Origin: QALR01 sp045646925
Lineage (GTDB): Bacteria > Bacillota > Clostridia > Oscillospirales > CAG-272
Direction: 5' to 3'
Assembly: GCA_045646925.1 (NCBI GenBank)
Contig: JAZRLQ010000198.1
Coordinates: 1 to 11,875, forward strand
Length of the DNA stretch: 11,875 bases
The notes under the pieces are model-generated. The model did not search any database. It was not told the origin of the DNA and saw nothing but the letters and a program-made list of their open reading frames with translations. Shown here in pieces: positions 7,685 through 11,875 of the stretch. Positions within the stretch are counted from its first letter, which is position 1, and each line of letters starts with the position of its first letter. The translations under genes were made by a program, and so were the position numbers.

Positions 7685-7714
7685 CGGTCTGTACCTCCTC
7701 TGTTTTGTGATTTC

Positions 7715-7743
7715 ATTATAACATATATTTTGGTGATTTTCAA
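7715..7743 (-). promoter_or_regulatory. Leftward promoter, copy A
   Basis: On the minus strand TTGAAA (7743-7738) and TATAAT (7720-7715) are separated by exactly 17 bp. The -35 box overlaps the palindrome TCAATTGA that all three copies share. Confidence 0.75.
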
Positions 7744-7817
7744 TTGACATTTTATCAAAAGTTCACAAATATTTTTTGTTTATTTGGGAGAAGTTTCAAA
7801 GACTTTACAAAACCGTA

Positions 7818-7846
7818 TTTACAAACGCTTCTTTTTGTGGTAAAAT
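7818..7846 (+). promoter_or_regulatory. Rightward promoter, copy A
   Basis: TTTACA (7818-7823) and TAAAAT (7841-7846) with a 17-bp spacer, back to back with the leftward promoter. The transcript would begin near 7853 and meet a terminator within about 45 nt. Confidence 0.65.
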
Positions 7847-7861
7847 AAAAGTGTTGGGGCT

Positions 7862-7897
7862 GCGTGTGATCCGTATCGGATAACGCGCGCTTTTTTT
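7862..7897 (+). terminator. Terminator directly after the copy A rightward promoter
   Basis: A 12-position stem with one mismatch (7862-7873 with 7877-7888) followed by GC and seven T (7891-7897). It would end the rightward transcript after about 45 nt. No ORF is served. Confidence 0.7.
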
Positions 7898-7942
7898 ATC
7901 CCGCCGGTCCTAATCCTCCGTTCGCGGCACATGATCCGAAAC

Positions 7943-7972
7943 AAAAAATCCCCCGTTTCTGCGGAAAACGGG
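7943..7972 (-). terminator. Leftward terminator beyond copy B
   Basis: Minus-strand stem CCCGTTT/AAACGGG (7972-7966 with 7958-7952) followed by a run of six T (complement of 7948-7943). It backs up the copy B hairpin. Confidence 0.65.
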
Positions 7973-7991
7973 CGGAAGAACTCCATACAAC

Positions 7992-8040
7992 GAAATAACC
8001 CTTGACCACGTTTTGCCACAACATAGTCAAGGGTTATTTC
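7992..8040 (-). terminator. Long hairpin at the end of copy B
   Basis: Inverted repeat of 19 positions (7992-8010 with 8022-8040). The outer 13 pairs match the other copies; the inner six differ but still pair (with G-U pairs). The T-tract after it on the minus strand is weak (TTATTTCG), and a stronger terminator follows at 7972-7943. Confidence 0.6.
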
Positions 8041-8066
8041 TGTTCGATTTTGATATCTAACGTCAT
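8034..8066 (-). CDS. 10-codon small ORF, copy B
   Basis: Encodes the same ten residues as copy A. The GAGAGGA ribosome binding site (8081-8075) is 8 nt from the ATG. A one-base length difference from copy A just upstream shows that no longer in-frame extension is shared, so the conserved unit starts at this ATG. Confidence 0.4.
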   Translation of the reverse strand: MTLDIKIEQK

Positions 8067-8142
8067 TTTGGTATTCCTCTCTTTCGTAGTCTGCCTTTTG
8101 TCTCTTCTTTCCCACAACGATCAAAACTCTTTTTCTAATTCT

Positions 8143-8379
8143 CTATGGAGAATACCATTTTTTGTCTTGTAAAAATTCCGGTTCAAAAGGTGAAGGGGTG
8201 AAAAGCCAGATAAAAAATTCTCTTTCACGTTTTATTCGAGATCTGCATTGATAGATTGGTTTGTAGAATCTATATAAAGCGTTAACACCGCCGTGGACTT
8301 CAATGGAAATTCGGACGTTCATTATGCTCAATACAGATAGCAGAAAATCTTTTAAAAAGCTCGGGGATCAAGTTCTCAT
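8143..8379 (-). pseudogene. Interrupted ORF, copy B (M-R-T-stop, then 74 open codons)
   Basis: AGGAGG about 9 nt upstream of the ATG at 8379; the frame reads M-R-T-TGA, then stays open for 74 codons and ends ...D-K-K-W-Y-S-P-TAG, aligned with the copy A end ...R-Q-K-W-R-S-P-TAG. Both copies keep ATG and final TAG in the same frame although they differ by 23 codons. An internal ATG (8322, M-N-V-R-I-S-I) lacks an SD. No recognised protein family. Confidence 0.35.
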
Positions 8380-8409
8380 CGGACTGTACCTCCTCTGTTT
8401 TGTGATTTC

Positions 8410-8438
8410 ATTATAGCATACATTTCCCCGTTTTTCAA
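8410..8438 (-). promoter_or_regulatory. Leftward promoter, copy B
   Basis: Minus-strand TTGAAA (8438-8433) and TATAAT (8415-8410) with a 17-bp spacer, then an SD leader almost identical to copy A. Confidence 0.75.
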
Positions 8439-8512
8439 TTGACATTTTAACAGAAGCTCTGAAATCTTTTTTGTGGAACAGGGAGAAGTTTCGGCAACCT
8501 CTCCAAAGCATA

Positions 8513-8541
8513 TTTACAAGACGATTTTTTTGTGATATAAT
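8513..8541 (+). promoter_or_regulatory. Rightward promoter, copy B
   Basis: TTTACA (8513-8518) and TATAAT (8536-8541) separated by 17 bp, preceded by TGTGA as in copy C. Confidence 0.7.
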
Positions 8542-8550
8542 AAAAATGTT

Positions 8551-8580
8551 GGGGCTTGTTGACATACAAGTCCCATTTTT
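8551..8580 (+). terminator. Terminator directly after the copy B rightward promoter
   Basis: A 9-bp stem (8551-8559 with 8566-8574, one G-U pair), a 6-nt loop and then ATTTTT. The predicted transcript is only about 30-35 nt, starting near the GTTGGGG box that copy A also has. Confidence 0.7.
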
Positions 8581-8659
8581 ATTGCAATTCTCCAAACATC
8601 ACAGATCATCCCCCGGCAATATGTTCGTAGGCGAATGCTTCGCATCGGACAATCTGAGC

Positions 8660-8685
8660 AAAAAAATAAGCGGCACCTTCGCCGC
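8660..8685 (-). terminator. Leftward terminator beyond copy C
   Basis: Minus-strand stem GCGGC/GCCGC (8685-8681 with 8674-8670) followed by TTATTTTTTT (complement of 8669-8660). It mirrors the backup terminator beyond copy B. Confidence 0.55.
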
Positions 8686-8704
8686 AAACGTATCACATAA
8701 AAAT

Positions 8705-8750
8705 GAAATAACCCTTGATCGTGCTTCCCAACACAACCAAGGGTTATTTC
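8705..8750 (-). terminator. Long hairpin at the end of copy C
   Basis: Inverted repeat of 19 positions (8705-8723 with 8732-8750). On the minus strand it is followed by a T-rich run (TTATTTCATTTTTA). Inner stem pairs differ from copies A and B by paired changes. Confidence 0.65.
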
Positions 8751-8776
8751 TGTTCACTCTTGATATCTAACATCAT
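8744..8776 (-). CDS. 10-codon small ORF, copy C
   Basis: Encodes M-M-L-D-I-K-S-E-Q-K, differing from copies A and B at positions 2 and 7. GAGAGGA (8789-8783) lies 6 nt before the first ATG. The stop codon is again in the hairpin arm. Confidence 0.4.
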   Translation of the reverse strand: MMLDIKSEQK

Positions 8777-8816
8777 TTTTAGTCCTCTCTTTCTTTTTAT
8801 TAGGTTAACTCATAAA

Positions 8817-8918
8817 TCAAAAAATACGTTCGGAGAATTTTCTGAAGAATTTGTCTTTCGCTCTTTCGATCTTTCCACCACAATCAAAAGATTGAAAACT
8901 GAAAGTTTAGCTTCTCAT
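8817..8918 (-). pseudogene. Interrupted ORF, copy C (M-R-S-stop, then 29 open codons)
   Basis: AGGAGG precedes an ATG at 8918; the frame reads M-R-S-TAA, then 29 open codons rich in Lys, Arg and Phe, then TGA. It does not share the K-W-x-S-P end of copies A and B. Confidence 0.3.
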
Positions 8919-8943
8919 TGGACTGTACCTCCTTTGTGATTCC

Positions 8944-8972
8944 ATTATAGCATATATTTTGGTCATTTTCAA
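8944..8972 (-). promoter_or_regulatory. Leftward promoter, copy C
   Basis: Minus-strand TTGAAA (8972-8967) and TATAAT (8949-8944) with a 17-bp spacer and a TG one base before the -10 box. Confidence 0.75.
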
Positions 8973-9046
8973 TTGACATATTATCAGAAGTTCACAAATA
9001 TTTTTTGTTTATTTGGGAGAACTTTACATCACTTCCAAAAAACGCA

Positions 9047-9075
9047 TTTACAAACCGATCGATTTGTGATATAAT
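9047..9075 (+). promoter_or_regulatory. Promoter of the pantothenate kinase gene (rightward promoter of copy C)
   Basis: TTTACA (9047-9052) and TATAAT (9070-9075) with a 17-bp spacer. The predicted leader of about 70 nt contains no obvious riboswitch or terminator. Confidence 0.75.
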
Positions 9076-9149
9076 AAAATTTAGCGGGGTTTTCGATTGT
9101 TGGAAGGCTTCATTGGCGTGATGAAATATTCAAAAGGAGAAGAAAGCAC

Positions 9150-9914
9150 ATGATACTCGCGATAGATATCGGCAATTCCAATATTATGATCGGTGGATTT
9201 GAGAACAACGAGATGATGTTTGTGATCAATCTTTCCGCAGAAATCAATAAAACCGCGGATGAGTATGCAAGCAAGATTCTGAGCGTGCTTGCCGTTCACA
9301 AGGTTGCCGGCAAGATTGTAAACGGTGCGATCATTTCCTCGGTCGTTCCGCCTCTCAATGCAACTCTCAAAGAAGCGGTGCGACTTCTTTGGAAAATTGA
9401 CGCACTGATCGTTGGCCCCGGAATCAAAACCGGACTCAATATCCATTGCGACACGCCGTCTTCCGTGGGAGCTGATCTGATCTGCGCCTGCGTTGCAGTC
9501 CATAATATTTATAGCAGCCCCGCGCTGATTATCGATATGGGAACCGCAACAAAAATGACCGTCGTCAACGCCAAAGGAGCGTTTGCAGGAGTTTCGATCA
9601 TTCCCGGTGTCATTATGGGGCTGAACGCTTTGTCAGAGCAAACGGCACAACTACCCAAAGTTGACTTGACAGCGCCCAAAACCGTCATCGGAAAAAATAC
9701 GGCAGACAGTATGCGCTCGGGCGTTATCTTCGGAAACGCATCCATGGTAGACGGTATGATCGATCGGATCCGTGACGAGATCGGTACCGCTCTTCCGGTA
9801 TACGCAACAGGAAGCGCCGCAACTCTGATCGTACCGCATTGCAGACATACGATCACGGTCGACAAGCATCTGGTATTAAAGGGACTCCATCTCATTTATC
9901 AAAAAAACAATTGA
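9150..9914 (+). CDS. coaX: Type III pantothenate kinase
   Basis: A 254-residue ASKHA-fold kinase that phosphorylates pantothenate, the first step of coenzyme A synthesis. Family motifs: D6-I-G-N-S-N (phosphate loop), G-A-D at 107-109, I-I-D-M-G-T-A-T (127-134), I-I-P-G near 150 and G-K-N-T-A-D-S-M-R-S-G (181-191). Length is normal. The usual G-x-D-R motif reads G-A-D-L (L110 in place of Arg). AAGGAG at 9134-9139 precedes the ATG. It is transcribed from the promoter of repeat copy C and followed 88 nt later by an ECF S component, which suggests a vitamin uptake and activation pair. Confidence 0.92.
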   Translation: MILAIDIGNSNIMIGGFENNEMMFVINLSAEINKTADEYASKILSVLAVHKVAGKIVNGAIISSVVPPLNATLKEAVRLLWKIDALIVGPGIKTGLNIHCDTPSSVGADLICACVAVHNIYSSPALIIDMGTATKMTVVNAKGAFAGVSIIPGVIMGLNALSEQTAQLPKVDLTAPKTVIGKNTADSMRSGVIFGNASMVDGMIDRIRDEIGTALPVYATGSAATLIVPHCRHTITVDKHLVLKGLHLIYQKNN

Positions 9915-9922
9915 ATATCCGT

Positions 9923-9950
9923 TTGTATATTGCTCTCAAAGAGAGATAAT
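9923..9950 (+). promoter_or_regulatory. Possible promoter/operator before the ECF S-component gene
   Basis: TTGTAT (9923-9928) and GATAAT (9945-9950) with a 16-bp spacer that holds the palindrome CTCTC-AAA-GAGAG (9933-9945). There is no clear terminator between this gene and coaX, so read-through is also likely. Confidence 0.35.
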
Positions 9951-10002
9951 ATAAATTTTTATGCGTTGTACCGCAAAAGCGGACGACAGCAAGGAGGAAT
10001 TT

Positions 10003-10608
10003 ATGAAAACTACAAACAACAGAAGCGTGCACACGAAAAAGCTCGTATCGATGATCCTTTTGGCTTTGCTTTCAGCACTGGTCGCGGTACTTGCCTATTA
10101 CGGTGGATTCATTAAAATCGGCGGTCTTGCCTCGATTTCTCTGACATTGATCCCCGTCATCATCGGCGCGACTTTATTCGGTCCGTTCGCGGGCGCGTGG
10201 CTGGGAGCCGTTGCAGGTATTATTTTCTTCGCAACCCCCGACGCCGCATTCTGGTTCGGACTCAGCTTTCCCGGAACGATCATTACCGTCATGGTGAAAG
10301 GCATTCTTTCCGGCTTATGCGCAGGACTCGTGTATAAACTTCTCGTGAAGATCAATCAGTATTTCGCGGTTCTCGTAAGCGCGATTGCTTGCACCGTTGT
10401 GAACACGGGAATTTTTCTCATTGGCTCGCTCGTATTCTTTGCAGATACGGTCAATGCTGGCGCGACCGCAGAGGGAATTTCGGTCGGTATGTACCTCATC
10501 GTTTTCTTCGTTGGTTTGAATTTCGTATTTGAGCTGATCGCCAACATCGTCGTATGCCCTGCGATCGTAAGAATTCTCAATATTGCAAAAAAACAAAATA
10601 TCCGATAA
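10003..10608 (+). CDS. ECF transporter S component, probably for pantothenate
   Basis: A 201-residue integral membrane protein with about six hydrophobic segments (roughly 12-32, 42-60, 62-80, 93-113, 120-145, 162-190), the size and topology of energy-coupling-factor substrate-binding (S) subunits. Features include G-G-L-A-S-I-S-L-T-L-I-P-V (40-52) and G-P-F-A-G-A-W-L-G-A (60-69), typical of the family. The ATG at 10003 has AAGGAGG (9991-9997) 5 nt upstream; an earlier in-frame ATG at 9961 has no SD and would add a polar tail. Substrate is inferred from its position after coaX; pantothenate-type S components (PanT) are known. It would work with a shared EcfA/EcfA'/EcfT module not present here. 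Confidence 0.85.
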   Translation: MKTTNNRSVHTKKLVSMILLALLSALVAVLAYYGGFIKIGGLASISLTLIPVIIGATLFGPFAGAWLGAVAGIIFFATPDAAFWFGLSFPGTIITVMVKGILSGLCAGLVYKLLVKINQYFAVLVSAIACTVVNTGIFLIGSLVFFADTVNAGATAEGISVGMYLIVFFVGLNFVFELIANIVVCPAIVRILNIAKKQNIR

Positions 10609-10616
10609 CGGAAGCT

Positions 10617-10656
10617 GTCTCAAACGCAACATCGCGTTTGAGGCGATTTTTATTTT
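10617..10656 (+). terminator. Terminator after the ECF S-component gene
   Basis: An 11-bp stem (10617-10627 with 10634-10644, one G-U pair) around a 6-nt loop, then GATTTTTATTTT. It starts 8 nt after the stop codon. Confidence 0.88.
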
Positions 10657-10731
10657 ATGACATTTTCACAACAGACTCGATAAAAAAGACCTTTTCTCAA
10701 GCAAAACACCCGACAAATCCAATAAAAAATA

Positions 10732-10760
10732 TTGACAGTTGTCCATAAACCACTTATAAT
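10732..10760 (+). promoter_or_regulatory. Consensus promoter of the beta-galactosidase gene
   Basis: Perfect TTGACA (10732-10737) and TATAAT (10755-10760) with a 17-bp spacer. No clear palindromic operator or CRE-like site was recognised around it, though such a strong promoter on a catabolic gene would usually need a repressor. Confidence 0.88.
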
Positions 10761-10810
10761 AAAAGGGACAAAATCACCTCTAACGCCAAACGGCGAGAAA
10801 GGACCCCTTC

Positions 10811-11875
10811 ATGAACGCAAAAAAATGGCTCACTCCCGCTATGCCGGGCGAAAACAGAATGCCCGCGCGCGCATATTATATCCCCCACTCCTCCGACTCC
10901 TTCGAAAAGACGGTCAGCAACGTCCGTTCTCTCGACGGCATCTGGGATTTCCGTTATTACGAAACGATCCCCGAGGTACCGGAGGACGTCGCCGCGATCT
11001 CTTACGACGCAACCATGCCCGTTCCCGCTTGCTGGCAATGCCACGGCTACGGACAGATCCAATATACGAACTGCGCGTACCCGATCCCCTTCATGCCCCC
11101 TCACGTTCCGATGGACACGCCCGTCGGCGTATATCACAGAAGCTTCGATCTTCCGTGTGTTGACGGCCGCCATTACGTCATGTTCGACGGCGTATGCTCC
11201 ATGTTTCTCGTTTACGTAAACGGAAAATACGTCGGTATGTCCAAGGGCGCTCATCTCGCGTCCGAATTCGATCTGACTGATTTCGTGACCGCGGGCGCAA
11301 ACGATATCACCGTCGTTGTCTTCACCTACAGCGACGCGACCTATATGGAGGACCAGGATTGCTTCCGTTACAACGGCATCTTCCGCTCCGTATGGCTCCT
11401 CTCCCGTCCCGAAAACCATATTCACGATCTGGACATCCGCACGAACGTAAACGGCGACGTTTCCGTTTCCTGCACCTATATCGGAGAGCCCGTCGAGATC
11501 GAAGCGAAGATATGCGACGGCGAGACAGAGTTTTCCACACTTCATGTTGAAAACCCGAAGCTTTGGACGGCAGAAACGCCCTATCTCTACACTCTCGTGA
11601 TCAAGGCGGGCGACGAATATATCAGAAAACAGATCGGCTTCCGCAGCATTGCCGTCAGCGGCAAGGGCGAGCTTCTCATCAACGGTACCGCCGTCAAGCT
11701 CAAGGGTGTCAACCGTCACGACACGCACGCGCGCAACGGTTACACCGTCACCGTCGAGGATATGATGGCAGATCTCATCCTCATGAAAAAGAATAATATC
11801 AACTGCATCCGCACCTCCCATTATCCGAACGCCCCCGTATTTTACGAGCTTTGCGACAAATACGGCTTCTACGTC
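10811..11875 (+). CDS. Glycoside hydrolase family 2 beta-galactosidase, N-terminal part (cut by window end)
   Basis: 355 codons are open to the last base, so the gene continues outside. The order matches LacZ-type enzymes: a sugar-binding jelly-roll domain (L-D-G-I-W-D-F, W-Q-C-H-G-Y-G, Y-T-N near 88, then G-V-Y-H-R-S-F), E180-D-Q-D-C-F-R-Y-N-G-I-F-R, an Ig-like domain, then the start of the TIM barrel with N301-R-H-D and R334-T-S-H-Y-P-N. The catalytic Glu residues lie beyond the window, so activity cannot be judged. No signal peptide, so cytoplasmic. AGAAAGGA (10795-10802) sets the start. Probable role: hydrolysis of imported lactose or other beta-galactosides; other family 2 activities are possible but the W-Q and E-D-Q-D motifs favour beta-galactosidase. 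Confidence 0.9.
   Translation, partial: MNAKKWLTPAMPGENRMPARAYYIPHSSDSFEKTVSNVRSLDGIWDFRYYETIPEVPEDVAAISYDATMPVPACWQCHGYGQIQYTNCAYPIPFMPPHVPMDTPVGVYHRSFDLPCVDGRHYVMFDGVCSMFLVYVNGKYVGMSKGAHLASEFDLTDFVTAGANDITVVVFTYSDATYMEDQDCFRYNGIFRSVWLLSRPENHIHDLDIRTNVNGDVSVSCTYIGEPVEIEAKICDGETEFSTLHVENPKLWTAETPYLYTLVIKAGDEYIRKQIGFRSIAVSGKGELLINGTAVKLKGVNRHDTHARNGYTVTVEDMMADLILMKKNNINCIRTSHYPNAPVFYELCDKYGFYV

Larger units (their letters stand above)
7364..7859 (-). repeat. Repeat unit, copy A
   Basis: First of three related AT-rich units between the helical-protein gene and the pantothenate kinase gene. Reading leftward from its right end it contains a rightward promoter, a leftward promoter, SD plus ATG with a stop at codon 4, a variable core, SD plus a 10-codon ORF, and a long hairpin. 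It shares a 69-nt identical stretch with copy B (7400-7468 and 8028-8096) and a 33-nt identical stretch with copy C (7760-7792 and 8989-9021). No flanking target-site duplication or transposase was found. Confidence 0.85.
7992..8554 (-). repeat. Repeat unit, copy B
   Basis: Same order of elements as copy A: hairpin, 10-codon ORF, variable core, codon-4-stop ORF, divergent promoters. It is nearly identical to copy A at the hairpin/small-ORF end and in the SD leader, but its core (about 8190-8365) is longer and mostly unalignable with A, and its inter-promoter segment is more diverged. Confidence 0.85.
8705..9075 (-). repeat. Repeat unit, copy C (next to the pantothenate kinase gene)
   Basis: Shortest and most diverged copy. 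It keeps all elements: hairpin, 10-codon ORF, codon-4-stop ORF, divergent promoters and the TCAATTGA box. Its rightward promoter has no terminator directly after it and instead drives the pantothenate kinase gene. Confidence 0.8.

Noticed and set aside
7819..8124. 101-codon minus-strand frame across copies A and B
   Set aside because: It starts at a TTG with no SD and reads through the copy B hairpin, the backup terminator and the copy A rightward promoter. A one-base length difference from copy A breaks the frame.
8471..8770. 99-codon plus-strand frame in copies B and C
   Set aside because: It spans the rightward promoter and its terminator and has no SD. Its translation of repeat hairpins is not protein-like.
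7364..9075. CRISPR array, MITE or insertion sequence
   Set aside because: Units are 0.4-0.6 kb and unequal, without short regular repeats and spacers. There are no terminal inverted repeats bounding the units and no visible target duplications or transposase.
7364..9075. Classical type I toxin-antitoxin loci
   Set aside because: Tandem copies with small ORFs fit superficially, but the 10-residue peptide is charged, not hydrophobic, and no antisense RNA overlapping the small ORF is predicted, since both promoters point outward.
9082..9149. Riboswitch or attenuator in the coaX leader
   Set aside because: The leader is only about 70 nt with no strong hairpin followed by a T-run and no recognised aptamer core.
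9961..10002. Earlier ATG of the ECF S-component gene
   Set aside because: No SD precedes it, while AAGGAGG lies just before the ATG at 10003. The extra 14 residues would put a polar, cysteine-containing tail before the normal start of the family.

Overview
The window looks like a piece of chromosome from an anaerobic Bacillota, probably an uncultured gut Clostridia. The reasons are a 57-residue clostridial-type 2[4Fe-4S] ferredoxin, strong AGGAGG-like ribosome binding sites, near-consensus sigma-A promoters with 16-18 bp spacers, a type III pantothenate kinase beside an ECF S component, and D-aspartate-type peptidoglycan genes. No rRNA, tRNA, CRISPR array, transposase or phage gene was seen.

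Layout. 1-420: the edge of a leftward gene, then a monocistronic ferredoxin with its own promoter and terminator. 436-4063: a rightward operon of three cell-wall genes, namely an ATP-grasp ligase (best read as D-aspartate ligase), an aspartate racemase and a MurE-type ligase, closed by a hairpin shared with the convergent gene. 4069-6672 (minus): a class A penicillin-binding protein. 6850-7284: a small helical protein of unknown function. 7285-9149: 1.9 kb with no conventional gene, filled by three diverged copies of one AT-rich repeat. 9150-10608: type III pantothenate kinase and an ECF transporter S component. 10732 to the end: a strong promoter and the first 355 codons of a family 2 beta-galactosidase that runs out of the window.

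The cell-wall genes form a coherent pathway. The racemase makes D-Asp, the ATP-grasp enzyme would attach it to the side-chain amine of residue 3 of the stem peptide, the MurE enzyme adds residue 3, and the PBP polymerises and cross-links the product. The MurE lacks the Arg of the DNPR motif typical of meso-diaminopimelate enzymes, which fits an L-Lys (or other diamino acid) wall with a D-Asp/D-Asn bridge.

The most unusual part is the repeat family at 7364-9075. Each copy has back-to-back promoters with 17-bp spacers. The leftward one leads into a strong SD followed by an ATG whose frame stops at codon 4 in all three copies, then a variable core, then a second SD with a conserved 10-codon ORF whose stop codon lies inside a long hairpin with compensatory base changes. 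The rightward promoter leads within about 50 nt to a terminator in copies A and B, and to the pantothenate kinase gene in copy C. I could not match this architecture to a named element.
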